DNA of 64,000 nucleotides from Shewanella carassii (GCF_002777975.1 NZ_NGVS01000025.1:29052-93051), one strand, 5' to 3'; positions 55,938-64,000 are shown, counted from the stretch's first letter. Notes: a model not told the origin generated them from the letters alone. Numbers and translations: made by a program.

Positions 55938-56705
55938 TCAATTACCGCTTTGTTGATTGGCAGCCAGAGCAGCTCCCTGAGTCTGCAATTTCAGCGTAAC
56001 CCGACGGTCAAAGAAGTCGCTCTCGCGGCTCTGTTTGGCACTGAGGGGTGAACTGGCGCCAAAAGCCTGGGTTTGCAAACGCTCTTCGGCAACGCCTTGG
56101 CTAACCAAATAACTTTTCACAGCCTCAACTCGCTGCTCGGACAGCGTCTGGTTGTAATCAGAATTACCACGGCGATCGGCGTAACCGGTCAGATCCAACA
56201 TCAGCTCAGGCGACAGGCTCATGGCATAGGCCAAATCGTCCAGCTGGCGGGCAAAGTGGGGTTCGATTTCGGCGGTGCCGGTACGAAACTGCACATTCAT
56301 ACCCACTATCAACTCTTCGAGCTGGGCAGCCCGGTCGCGGGAAAGCGCATTAAGACGGCTCTGGGCATCGGCGTATTGCAACGATAACTCCTTCAGCGCT
56401 CGCTGCTTCTCACTGAGACTCGCCAGTTGTTCGGTTTGCTCGGCCAGCTGTTGCTGCTGACTCTTGAGCTGCTCGTCATCGCCCACAGACTTACCCACTA
56501 TGCCACCGGTGAAGGCACCGATAACCGCCCCCACAGGTCCCCCAACCACGGCGCCCAGCAGTGCGCCTGTGCCAAAACCAACCAACTCTTCGTTGTGGTC
56601 TCTCTCCTGAGTCGGTAAGTTTGGCTGGCTGTCGGCGTGCGCCAGAGAAGAAGTCAGCAACAGTGATGCCATGATCAGGGAGGCTATGGGGGTCTTTTTC
56701 ATCAT
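55938..56705 (-). CDS. pdsO: Sortase-associated OmpA-family protein PdsO
   Basis: 255 residues from ATG 56703-56705 (AAAGGA upstream). Signal peptide (TPIASLIMASLLLTSSLAHA). A glycine-zipper (GTGALLGAVVGGPVGAVIGAFTGGIVG), a coiled coil (KSQQQQLAEQTEQLASLSEKQRALKE), and an OmpA C-like domain (ELMLDLTGYADRRGNSDYNQTLSEQRVEAVKSYLVSQGV, LQTQAFGASSPLS, FFDRRVTLKL) with peptidoglycan-binding Asp/Arg residues. It leads the pdsO-target-sortase operon. It may tie the anchored target to the cell wall. Confidence 0.9.
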   Translation of the reverse strand: MMKKTPIASLIMASLLLTSSLAHADSQPNLPTQERDHNEELVGFGTGALLGAVVGGPVGAVIGAFTGGIVGKSVGDDEQLKSQQQQLAEQTEQLASLSEKQRALKELSLQYADAQSRLNALSRDRAAQLEELIVGMNVQFRTGTAEIEPHFARQLDDLAYAMSLSPELMLDLTGYADRRGNSDYNQTLSEQRVEAVKSYLVSQGVAEERLQTQAFGASSPLSAKQSRESDFFDRRVTLKLQTQGAALAANQQSGN

Positions 56706-56923
56706 CTCGATTCCTTTTGTCTTGTAGAGCTTGCTGCCCAGTTGGCAGCGTTCCTCGTCGTTGAGATGATTAAACCCCATTGAAATGGCAAGTCTGGGGA
56801 GCAAAAATGGCACTTTGGCTATCAATTGTGGCAACAAAATGGCAATTGGAAGCGATCGCTTTTTTCACGGCTAAAATCCTGTATAGTCACGGCTATTCAC
56901 GGCTCGGCAGGAACAAGAGGCAG
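56706..56923. promoter_or_regulatory. pdsO/pdsR divergent control region with phased direct repeats
   Basis: Four TGGCA copies start at 56786, 56808, 56829 and 56840 (steps 22, 21 and 11 bp). Three TCACGGCT copies start at 56865, 56887 and 56897 (steps 22 and 10 bp). Steps near 10.5 or 21 bp put them on one face of the helix, as OmpR-type regulators often require. PdsR is such a regulator and is encoded next door. Confidence 0.5.
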
Positions 56924-57616
56924 ATGAAACGCATTGCCATAGTGGAAGATGAAGCTGCAATAAGAGAAAACTACAAAGATGTGCTGCAATCACAGGGTTA
57001 CTCTGTGCAGACTTACGCCAACCGCCCCGAGGCGATGCAGGCCTTCAACACCCGCTTACCGGATCTGGCCATTATTGACATAGGTCTGGAGCATGAAATC
57101 GATGGTGGCTTTACCTTGTGCCAGTCGCTGCGGGCGATGTCGGGCACCCTGCCGATTATTTTTCTCACCGCCAGAGACAGCGACTTCGATACGGTTTGTG
57201 GCCTGCGTCTGGGTGCCGATGACTACCTGAGCAAAGATGTCAGTTTTCCCCATTTACTGGCGCGGTTGGCGGCGCTGTTTCGCCGCTGCGAACTCGCCGG
57301 CAGCAGCGCTCCGGCCGACACCCTGATGGAGCGCGGCGCCCTCACCATAGATGCCAACCGAATTCAGGTATATTGGCAACAGCAGCCGATTGAATTGACA
57401 GTGACCGAATTCTGGATGGTGTACGCCCTGGCCAAACATCCCGGCCATGTGCGCAGCCGCACCGAATTGATGCAAGAAGCCAAGATTTATGTCGATGACA
57501 GCACCATTACCTCCCATGTAAAGCGGATCAGGCGCAAGTTTATCGCCGCCGATCCGGCCTTTGACTGTATAGATACCGTCTATGGCATGGGTTATCGCTG
57601 GGATCCCGAATCTTGA
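56924..57616 (+). CDS. pdsR: Response regulator PdsR (OmpR family)
   Basis: 230 residues from ATG 56924. Receiver domain with RIAIVEDEAAIRENY, phosphoacceptor Asp52 in LAIIDIGLEHEIDGG, and Lys in DDYLSKDVSFPHLL. OmpR-type winged helix (IELTVTEFWMVYALAKHPGHVRSRTELMQEAKIYVDDSTITSHVKRIRRKF, DTVYGMGYRW). It is the regulator of the proteobacterial dedicated sortase system. The frame runs back to 56780, but the earlier sequence is noncoding and repeat-bearing. Its TGA overlaps the TTG start of pdsS. Confidence 0.92.
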   Translation: MKRIAIVEDEAAIRENYKDVLQSQGYSVQTYANRPEAMQAFNTRLPDLAIIDIGLEHEIDGGFTLCQSLRAMSGTLPIIFLTARDSDFDTVCGLRLGADDYLSKDVSFPHLLARLAALFRRCELAGSSAPADTLMERGALTIDANRIQVYWQQQPIELTVTEFWMVYALAKHPGHVRSRTELMQEAKIYVDDSTITSHVKRIRRKFIAADPAFDCIDTVYGMGYRWDPES

Positions 57617-59784
57617 AGTTTCCCTCCTATCACCCGCCAATAGGCCTCAGAACCAAGACTCTGGTACTGTCGCTGTTTTTGCTGTGCCTGCCCTGGCTTG
57701 GCTATCAGTATGTGTGGGAGATGGAGAAATATCTGCGTCACGGCCAGGAGAAAACCCTGGAAGGGACCACTCAGGCCCTGGCTACGGCGCTGCATGAAAG
57801 ACCCAGGCTGTTCGACAGCCAGGCCAGTTTCCTCAATCAAGTGGAAAAGGGCCGCGATCTCTACGCCTATCCGCTCAACGGCCCCATTCAGCTGGATGGC
57901 CGCCTCAATGATTGGGAGGCCTACCGCCATCGCGCCATGACCTATGGCGAAGAGCATACCCTGATGCGCTTGAGTGACAGCCAGTCAACGCTGAGCTTTA
58001 CCCATATGGTAGGTAAATATGGCGGCTACCTTTACGGCTTTTTCGAGGTAACGGATCCAAAGGTGATTTACCGCGGCCGCAACAGCCTAAGTGTGGATCG
58101 CAACGACTATCTGGCTATCGCCACCCTGGCCCCAGATGGCCGTTTTCGCCGCTACACCATAGCCAACAAGCACGATGGCTGGCTCAGCGCCTTCGAGTTG
58201 CCTGAAAATCCAGCGCTCAGCGCCCCGGTGACACCAGAGGTCCGCATTCAGGGCCAATGGTTGAAAACCGATAAGGGTTACAATATTGAACTCAGAATGC
58301 CGCTGGAGATGGTGGGCAGTAAACTCAGTTTTGCCATTCATGATGTCAACGACAAAAAGAGCCGCAGGCTGGAAGCCATAGTCGGTACCTCGGCCACAGA
58401 CCGCGCCGACAAGCTGGGGACGGTTCTGGTACCATCACCGGAAATTGAAAGTATTATCAAAGGCATGGGGCATAACAGCTCGCGGATCTGGGTGGTGGAT
58501 GTCCATGGCCGGGTGCTGGCCAAGTCGGGCGATATTCGCGCCGATTCCAGTGTCTGGACCCGCTCGGTCGAGGAGGAGCGGCAACCGGAAAGCTTCTTTG
58601 GCAAACTGGAACACGACTATCTACACCCCATCTACTACACAGTGCTGACCAAGCCACCTATGGATTTTATCGACTCACTGCAGGACTCGACCGAACTCGG
58701 CGGCAGCCATATTCGCCGGGCGCTGAATGGCCAGATGGCCTCCACCTGGCGCCTGACACCGGATAACAAGGCGGTGGTGTTGGCGGCGGCCAGCCCCATC
58801 TGGATTGACGATAAGGTGATGGGCGCCGTGGTTGCCGAGGAAACCACCCATGGTATCCGTACCCTGCGTAACCGGGCACTGGAGAAGCTGTTCAATGTGA
58901 TCCTGACCGTGATGGCCATGGGAACCCTGGCACTGTTTGTGTTTGCCTCGGGGATCTCCAGCCGCATTCGCAAACTCAGGGATCAGGCCGAGCGCGCCAT
59001 CGACAGCCAGGGGCGGGTTCGCGACACCATTCCACCTTCAAAAGTGCGCGATGAAATCGGCGATCTGTCGCGCAGTTTTGCCAATATCGTCAACCGGTTG
59101 GGGCAATATACCCACTATCTGGAAAACATGTCCTCACGGCTATCCCACGAATTGAGAACCCCGGTGGCCGTGGTGCGCAGCTCATTGGAACACTTGAGTC
59201 TGCAGCAACTGGACAAGGACACGGCCAAGTATGTCGACCGTGCCCAGGAAGGGGTCAACCGCTTATGGCTGATCCTCGCCAACATGAGCGAAGCCACCCG
59301 GCTCGAGGAGTCCCTGTCCCAGGCCGAGATAGATGAATTCCCGCTGACCAAGGTAGTGGCAGGCTGCGTCGCCGGGTATCAGATGACTTACAAGGAACAA
59401 GGTTTCGTGCTGGTGTTACCGGATGAACCTTTGACCATGCGCGGCGTACCTGAATATATCGCCCAGCTGATGGATAAGCTGGTCAGCAACGCCATTGAGT
59501 TCAGCAAAGCCGATACCGATATCCGCATCAGCCTCAAGGTGCAGGGCAAACAGGCCCTGCTCAGGGTGGAAAACCAAGGGCCACTGTTGCCGGAAAACAT
59601 GGCCGAGCAGATCTTCGAGTCCATGGTCTCAGTGCGGCCGCAAACGATGCAGTCCAAACCTCATCTGGGACTGGGACTTTATATCGCCAGGCTTATCACC
59701 GCCTTCCATGGCGGCCATATCAGTGCCAGCAACCTGAGCGATGGCTCGGGTGTCGAAATTCGGGTCAGCCTGCCGCTACTTTAA
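57613..59784 (+). CDS. pdsS: Sensor histidine kinase PdsS
   Basis: 723 residues from TTG 57613, overlapping the pdsR stop. One membrane helix at about 15-33 (LVLSLFLLCLPWLGYQY). An extracytoplasmic domain of nearly 400 residues follows, whose first part resembles a CBM9-like/DOMON sugar-binding fold (IQLDGRLNDWEAY, YLYGFFEVTDPKV, RNDYLAIAT). A second helix is at about 427-447 (VILTVMAMGTLALFVFA), then a HAMP-like linker. HisKA has SHELRTP with His512, and the ATPase has VSNAIEFSKA, NQGPLLP and GLGLYIARLI. The N-box and G1 are weak but recognisable. It is the kinase partner of PdsR. Confidence 0.92.
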   Translation: MKFPSYHPPIGLRTKTLVLSLFLLCLPWLGYQYVWEMEKYLRHGQEKTLEGTTQALATALHERPRLFDSQASFLNQVEKGRDLYAYPLNGPIQLDGRLNDWEAYRHRAMTYGEEHTLMRLSDSQSTLSFTHMVGKYGGYLYGFFEVTDPKVIYRGRNSLSVDRNDYLAIATLAPDGRFRRYTIANKHDGWLSAFELPENPALSAPVTPEVRIQGQWLKTDKGYNIELRMPLEMVGSKLSFAIHDVNDKKSRRLEAIVGTSATDRADKLGTVLVPSPEIESIIKGMGHNSSRIWVVDVHGRVLAKSGDIRADSSVWTRSVEEERQPESFFGKLEHDYLHPIYYTVLTKPPMDFIDSLQDSTELGGSHIRRALNGQMASTWRLTPDNKAVVLAAASPIWIDDKVMGAVVAEETTHGIRTLRNRALEKLFNVILTVMAMGTLALFVFASGISSRIRKLRDQAERAIDSQGRVRDTIPPSKVRDEIGDLSRSFANIVNRLGQYTHYLENMSSRLSHELRTPVAVVRSSLEHLSLQQLDKDTAKYVDRAQEGVNRLWLILANMSEATRLEESLSQAEIDEFPLTKVVAGCVAGYQMTYKEQGFVLVLPDEPLTMRGVPEYIAQLMDKLVSNAIEFSKADTDIRISLKVQGKQALLRVENQGPLLPENMAEQIFESMVSVRPQTMQSKPHLGLGLYIARLITAFHGGHISASNLSDGSGVEIRVSLPLL

Positions 59785-59897
59785 GCCGCGGCCAACTTGA
59801 ACAAGTCTCAAGCCCACCGCACTGGCAATGACAAGATTCAATGTTAAGATGCCTCAAAGGGGCGCCCGCCCCGCCATCACAAACAAGAGTTGCATCC

Positions 59898-61076
59898 ATG
59901 AAGAAAGCCACCAAGCTGGTCTCACTCGGCCGGGACAAAAAGTGGAGCAAGGGAGTAATCAATCCTCCCGTGTTTCGAGCATCAACCGTTGTATTTGACA
60001 GCATGGAACAGATGCGCCACGCCACGGCCAATCGCGCCAAAGGGGAGATGTTCTATGGCCGCCGCGGCACTCCGACTCACTTTGCCTTTCAGGCGGCCAT
60101 TGCCGAACTCGAAGGCGGTGTTGGCACTGCGCTCTACCCTTCAGGCTCTGCGGCCATCAGTGGTGCCCTGCTGTCTTTTCTGAAGGCCGGCGATCACTTG
60201 CTGATGGTAGACAGTGTCTACGAGCCCACCCGGGATCTGTGCGACAAGCTGCTCAAGGGGCTGGGGATTGAAACCAGTTACTATGACCCCTTGATTGGCG
60301 CCGGTATCCGCGAGCTTATCCGCCCCAATACCAAAGTGCTGTTTCTGGAGTCTCCCGGCTCCATCACCATGGAAGTCCAGGATGTGCCGACCCTGTGCCG
60401 TATCGCCCATGAACATCAATTGGTCACCATGCTGGACAACACCTGGGCCTCCCCCATCAATTGTCGCCCGTTTGAGATGGGCGTCGATATCTCGATTCAG
60501 GCCGCCACCAAGTACATAGTGGGTCACTCGGATGTGATGCTGGGTACGGCGACCGCCAATGAAGCACACTGGGATACCCTGAGGGAGAACAGCTATCTCA
60601 TGGGCCAGTGCACCTCTGCGGACGATATCTTTCTGGCGGCCAGGGGGCTGAGAACCCTGGGGGTAAGAATGGCGCAACATGAAAAAAATGCCCTCAAAGT
60701 GGCCAATTTCCTGGCGCAGCGCCCGGAAGTGGATCACCTGCGCCACCCGGCGTTTGCCAGTTGCCCGGGTCACGAGTTTTTCCAGCGTGACTTCAGCGCC
60801 GCCAACGGCTTGTTTTCCTTCGTGCTCAAAGAGGGTAACCGCCAAGCGATGACCGCCTTCGTCGAAGGGATGGAACACTTCAAGATGGGATTTTCATGGG
60901 GTGGCTTCGAGAGCCTTATTCTGGCGATATCCGGCATAGAGAAATTGCGCACGGCAACCCAGTGGGACAGCAGCAAGCCCCTGGTGAGACTGCATATAGG
61001 TTTGGAAGATCCGGACGATTTGATTGCCGACCTCGAACGGGCCTTCGAGCGTTATCACGCCGCAATGCAGGCTTGA
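59898..61076 (+). CDS. metC: Cystathionine beta-lyase
   Basis: 392 residues from ATG 59898 (AAGAG nine bases upstream). PLP-enzyme fold I: substrate-loop Tyr in MFYGRRGTPTHFAFQ, LYPSGSAAISGALL, LDNTWASPINCRPFEMG, and the PLP Lys205 in AATKYIVGHSDVMLG. It cleaves cystathionine to homocysteine, pyruvate and ammonia in methionine synthesis. The pattern is MetC-type rather than cystathionine gamma-synthase. Next to the sortase locus but not obviously part of it; it also may degrade cysteine. Confidence 0.94.
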   Translation: MKKATKLVSLGRDKKWSKGVINPPVFRASTVVFDSMEQMRHATANRAKGEMFYGRRGTPTHFAFQAAIAELEGGVGTALYPSGSAAISGALLSFLKAGDHLLMVDSVYEPTRDLCDKLLKGLGIETSYYDPLIGAGIRELIRPNTKVLFLESPGSITMEVQDVPTLCRIAHEHQLVTMLDNTWASPINCRPFEMGVDISIQAATKYIVGHSDVMLGTATANEAHWDTLRENSYLMGQCTSADDIFLAARGLRTLGVRMAQHEKNALKVANFLAQRPEVDHLRHPAFASCPGHEFFQRDFSAANGLFSFVLKEGNRQAMTAFVEGMEHFKMGFSWGGFESLILAISGIEKLRTATQWDSSKPLVRLHIGLEDPDDLIADLERAFERYHAAMQA

Positions 61077-61081
61077 TCAGC

Positions 61082-61108
61082 AAAAGCCCGCTTGAATGCG
61101 GGCTTTCC
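61082..61108. terminator. Terminator of metC
   Basis: AAAGCCCGC and GCGGGCTTT pair over 9 bp around TTGAAT. T-run is short on the plus strand; the A-run favours the minus strand as well, where the small gene at 61131 ends. Confidence 0.75.
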
Positions 61109-61130
61109 AAGGACAGTAATAGCTTGGCTG

Positions 61131-61328
61131 TCAGTCAAAGTCCAGCTCATCTGCCGACACTCCCACCCCCAACTCACGGGACAAGGCCATCTGCTCTCGA
61201 ATATCCTCTATTCGCCTGCGAGCCGCGCTTATCCGCATATCTTTTTTACTGACCCGGTTATTGGATGTCAGAGTTCCCTCTTGGGCCGCTTCGCTCTTGC
61301 CTTTACTCAAAGATTGATTAAATGACAT
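61131..61328 (-). CDS. Small charged protein of unknown function
   Basis: A 65-residue frame with AAGGGAAG before the ATG. The sequence is hydrophilic, helical and basic in the middle (VSKKDMRISAARRRIEDIREQMALSRELG) with an acidic end (ELDFD). No signal or membrane segment. The good ribosome site, normal codon use and a terminator on its downstream side make it a likely real gene. It vaguely resembles PA3496-type small proteins; not certain. Confidence 0.6.
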   Translation of the reverse strand: MSFNQSLSKGKSEAAQEGTLTSNNRVSKKDMRISAARRRIEDIREQMALSRELGVGVSADELDFD

Positions 61329-61772
61329 GGTCTTCCCTTAACCTCACGCCGGTTCTTTACGGCCTCCTCAAGAGCACTTCCCGCACACTTGGGTAAGGCC
61401 GGTAAGCCGGAGTTAACATCGACACAACCGGCATAAACTTCACCGGCAACCCCGACATAATGCCTCATTCAGGAGTCCAATCCTATCGGAAACTCGCTCT
61501 ATTTTGCTTACGTTCAGCAAATACTCAGGCGTTAAAAAGCAAACGGCACTATATGCCGACTCCCCGATGGCAAATTTGGCATGTTCTGCGCCTAGAAGGG
61601 AACATTTCGCCACCCCAAACTTATTTGCGCCCAATAGCTTATGCAGTTCTTCTCTTGCGCTGCCGCTCCGTGGTTTAATAACTGCCGTCATCTCGAGTCC
61701 GGGTCCAAGCATGTGGCCCCCGCCACACAGATGGCAAACTCAACATACTTTTTGAATTAACAAGGAATTCCC
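61329..61772. other. Gap before the AI-2E transporter; contains a possible repeat-like frame
   Basis: About 440 bases. A minus-strand frame at 61440-61712 (90 codons, starts MLGPGLEMTAVI, later KLLGANKFGVAKCSLLG) is open and lacks a strong ribosome site; plus-strand frames also overlap it. Its composition (a polar, Leu/Ala/Glu-rich peptide with conserved-looking middle) reminds me of peptides spread over Shewanella intergenic regions, so I treat the stretch as a possible dispersed repeat rather than a gene. Confidence 0.35.
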
Positions 61773-62858
61773 GTGTCCGTACGTTTTCGGGTCGAACCCC
61801 GCCATTGGTTAATCCTCGCCGCTTTGGCCATTGCGGCTTATGCCTGTTATCTATTAGTCGCTCCCTATCTGGGCGCGATTCTGCTGGGATTTATCGTTTC
61901 TTTACTGTTTTTACCCGTGCACAAGCGCATCGAGGCGAAACTCCCCAATCACCCCAATCTGAGCGCGCTGCTTTCCTGTGTTTTGCTGACGGTAATCATA
62001 CTTATTCCGCTGCTGTTTATGCTGATTTCCGTGATTGAGCAAGGGGTCAGCTCCGCCGCTCAAGCTTATCAATGGCTGACTCATGGTGGCGCCAAAGAGT
62101 TGCTTGAGCATCCCTGGGTACAATCGTCGCTGACGCTGACCAATAAATGGTTGCCGTTCGATAGCATAGATCCGCAGGAAATATTGCAAAAAGCTACCGC
62201 AGCGCTTACGGAGCTCAGTACTCGACTGGTCGGCCTGAGCACGGCACTGCTTGGCAATATCACCGGCTTCTTTGTCAATTTCTCCCTGATGCTGTTCGTG
62301 CTGTTTTTCTTCCTCAGGGATAACGAACAGATAATTACCAGCCTCAGACATGTGATCCCCCTGTCCCGCAGCCAGGAGGATAAAATTCTCGATGAAGTGG
62401 AAAAAGTGGCTAAATCGGCAGTACTCGGCTCCTTCCTCACCGCCCTGGCACAAGGCCTTGCCGGTGGTATCGCCATGGCCATAGTCGGCCTGCCCGGATT
62501 ATTCCTCGGCTGCATGATGGCGTTCGCCTCTTTTATCCCTGTGGTGGGTACCGCACTTATCTGGGTACCGGCCGCGCTTTATCTGGCCTTGACCGGCGAT
62601 TGGGGCTGGGGCCTGTTCCTCTGTGCCTGGGGGATATTGGTGGTTGGTTCTATCGATAACTTCCTGAGGCCGATTCTGATGCAAGGCTCTGCCGGCATGA
62701 GTACCTTACTAATCTTCTTCTCTTTGCTGGGAGGACTGCAGCTCTTCGGGCTTATCGGCCTGATCTACGGCCCTATCATCTTTGCCGTTACCCTAGTGCT
62801 GTTTCATCTCTATGAAGAAGAGTTTCACGACTTTCTGCAGCAGCAGGACAAGGCCTGA
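61773..62858 (+). CDS. AI-2E family transporter
   Basis: 361 residues from GTG 61773 (AAGGA seven bases upstream). The family pattern is clear: two N-terminal helices (WLILAALAIAAYACYLLVAPYLGAILLGFIVSLLFLPV), a third helix (LLTVIILIPLLFMLISVIEQG), a soluble middle, then helices around FFVNFSLMLFVLFFFLRDNEQI, AQGLAGGIAMAIVGLPGLFLGCMMAFASFIPVVGTALIWVPAALYLALTGDW, and GLIGLIYGPIIFAVTLVLF. Members include TqsA (AI-2 exporter) and Na+/H+ antiporters; the substrate here is not known. Confidence 0.9.
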   Translation: MSVRFRVEPRHWLILAALAIAAYACYLLVAPYLGAILLGFIVSLLFLPVHKRIEAKLPNHPNLSALLSCVLLTVIILIPLLFMLISVIEQGVSSAAQAYQWLTHGGAKELLEHPWVQSSLTLTNKWLPFDSIDPQEILQKATAALTELSTRLVGLSTALLGNITGFFVNFSLMLFVLFFFLRDNEQIITSLRHVIPLSRSQEDKILDEVEKVAKSAVLGSFLTALAQGLAGGIAMAIVGLPGLFLGCMMAFASFIPVVGTALIWVPAALYLALTGDWGWGLFLCAWGILVVGSIDNFLRPILMQGSAGMSTLLIFFSLLGGLQLFGLIGLIYGPIIFAVTLVLFHLYEEEFHDFLQQQDKA

Positions 62859-62916
62859 GCTCTTCACATAAGTTTTGGCCTCCCCCCTCGGCGTCAATTT
62901 GCTATCGCGCCATTGA

Positions 62917-62941
62917 GAACGCCCCGCATTGCGGGGCGTTC
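62917..62941. terminator. Hairpin between the AI-2E transporter and the permease
   Basis: GAACGCCCCGC and GCGGGGCGTTC pair over 11 bp with an ATT loop, between convergent genes. T-runs are weak, but the stem is very stable. Confidence 0.75.
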
Positions 62942-62977
62942 TTCACTCGATTCTTTAACATCCAAACTTCAAGTCAA

Positions 62978-64000
62978 TCAACTGAATGCCAGGAAGGGCG
63001 AGATACACAGTAGGATCCCTGTAGCGATAATCACGTACAGGCCAACGCCCTTGTATTTGTGCAGCGCCGGCACCCGATAAACCAGATAGGCCGGGATCAA
63101 ACAGCCAACCAAGCCGAATATTGGGCTACAGATAGAGGTGAAGCTCAGCACTGGGGCGTTCAACACAATGGCACTCCAGGATAGCAATATGGTAAATACC
63201 ATGATGCCGTAGCCCACCAGCTTGGTGTTGATCTTCTCCTTGGGCATAACGCGCTGCAATAGGTTCATGGTGATCCCCTGACACGCTTCCCGAAAACCCA
63301 AATAGACCCCGAAATAGGCCGTCATCACCGCAAAGATGTTCAGTGTCAGGCTCAAGAGCTTCAGCGTTTGACCGGGCATCCCCTGCGCCACTATCGCCAG
63401 GGCGGAAATATTTTCCTGTTCGGCTTTCACCGCCTGCTCATGCCCCAGCGCCAGCGTAAAGGACACAGCATAAAAGAACACAGTAACAAACAGGATCCCG
63501 AAAGCAATGTTCATCGCCCGCATCGCTTTGAAGCGCGCCACCTCGATGGATTTCTCCCTGGCCCGGTATGAGATCACCATGGGACTGAGGCTTTGAATAA
63601 ACAGGATCGAAGTCAAGGTAAAGGGCAACATCACCACCGCATCGCGGAGCCAATCGGTGCTAGTGGGCACTGCGCCAATATTATTGATATCCCACTTGTC
63701 GACCATCATCAGCCCAAGCAGTGCGACCACCCCAAGCTTGGTGAGCACCATAAGGGTCGAAATCTTGAACAGCAGGCTTTCGCCGCGGGAAGCCAGTGCA
63801 ACCAGAAGACAAATAAGCCCCAGACCATAGAAGGGGTTTTCAGACAACAGATTCTTGGTGGCTCCAAAACTTTGCAGGAAAGAGGCACTGTCATTGGTGA
63901 TCGCCGTCGAGTAGACAAACACCCAGATCACCAACATGACAAAATAGAGGGCACCGAGAAATATGCCCCAGTTTTTCCCCAGATAATCACCAATCACGCT
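62978..64000 (-). CDS. HAAAP-family amino-acid permease, 3' part only (cut by window edge)
   Basis: The frame is open at the right edge; 340 or more C-terminal residues are visible. Many membrane helices (WGIFLGALYFVMLVIWVFVYSTAITNDSASFLQS, KISTLMVLTKLGVVALLGLMMV, AVVMLPFTLTSILFIQSLSPMVISYRAREKS, AFGILFVTVFFYAVSFTLALG, LLSLTLNIFAVMTAYFGVYLGFREACQGITM) match the hydroxy/aromatic amino acid permease family (SdaC, TdcC, YhaO group). Serine or threonine uptake with H+ or Na+ is the usual role. The N-terminal ~90 residues are outside the window. Confidence 0.88.
   Translation of the reverse strand, partial: SVIGDYLGKNWGIFLGALYFVMLVIWVFVYSTAITNDSASFLQSFGATKNLLSENPFYGLGLICLLVALASRGESLLFKISTLMVLTKLGVVALLGLMMVDKWDINNIGAVPTSTDWLRDAVVMLPFTLTSILFIQSLSPMVISYRAREKSIEVARFKAMRAMNIAFGILFVTVFFYAVSFTLALGHEQAVKAEQENISALAIVAQGMPGQTLKLLSLTLNIFAVMTAYFGVYLGFREACQGITMNLLQRVMPKEKINTKLVGYGIMVFTILLSWSAIVLNAPVLSFTSICSPIFGLVGCLIPAYLVYRVPALHKYKGVGLYVIIATGILLCISPFLAFS

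Noticed and set aside
1..64000. Mobile elements, prophage, CRISPR arrays, tRNA or rRNA genes
   Set aside because: No transposase, integrase, evenly spaced repeat array or tRNA-like cloverleaf was seen on either strand; I cannot rule out a degraded fragment without a search.

Overview
This window looks like a chromosomal segment of a marine gammaproteobacterium, most likely Shewanella. The evidence is protein similarity and gene order: the rpmF-plsX-fabHDG-acpP-fabF operon, the rluC/rne divergent pair, the hdfR/maoP divergent pair, an exonuclease I/cytidine deaminase pair, a CrbS-type symporter-kinase, and a proteobacterial dedicated sortase system. GC is moderate (a little above 50% by eye). 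No tRNA, rRNA, CRISPR array, prophage or recognisable insertion sequence was seen. Almost everything is densely packed coding sequence with short intergenic gaps and simple hairpin terminators.

Layout. 1-206: 5' end of speE, cut by the window edge. 938-5692: a minus-strand ketone-body operon (GntP permease, exported alpha/beta hydrolase, 3-hydroxybutyrate dehydrogenase, CoA-transferase A and B), divergent from a TonB-dependent receptor (5982-8261). 8350-12490: convergent response regulator and symporter-type hybrid kinase (CrbR/CrbS type). 12766-16378: CvfB-like RNA-binding protein, YceH, and an ABC exporter pair. 16379-17015: gene-free stretch, followed by a cold-shock gene. 17479-23784: rlmA, an unknown protein, sbcB, cdd, a beta-hydroxyacid dehydrogenase, a thioesterase and a small membrane protein. 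23943-30307: fatty-acid/phospholipid synthesis operon yceD-rpmF-plsX-fabH-fabD-fabG-acpP-fabF, with yceF divergent from it. 31430-38172: GAF/PAS protein, HAD phosphatase, rluC and rne with its long structured leader. 38311-45341: SulP transporter, MsrBA, an Fe(II)/2OG dioxygenase, YlqF-like GTPase, low-molecular-weight phosphatase, a secreted ATP-dependent DNA ligase and dgkA. 45435-47794: hdfR/maoP and a RimK-like ligase. 48083-52963: outer-membrane barrel protein, a methyltransferase behind a Fur box, an M28 peptidase and a diguanylate cyclase. 52955-59784: the complete dedicated sortase system (class GN sortase, VIT/vWA target, OmpA-like PdsO, PdsR/PdsS). 59898-64000: metC, a small conserved-looking protein, an AI-2E-family transporter and a truncated HAAAP amino-acid permease.

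How the genes work together. The first operon can import 3-hydroxybutyrate, oxidise it to acetoacetate and activate that to acetoacetyl-CoA. The exported hydrolase and divergent TonB receptor suggest that larger 3-hydroxybutyrate esters or oligomers may be taken up first. The fab operon carries most of the fatty-acid elongation core together with L32 and PlsX. The pds locus is the most unusual system: a Gram-negative sortase with a single neighbouring substrate, an OmpA-like envelope partner, and its own two-component regulators. The kinase carries a large extracytoplasmic domain with a carbohydrate-binding-like motif, and the divergent promoter contains short direct repeats spaced at about whole helical turns.
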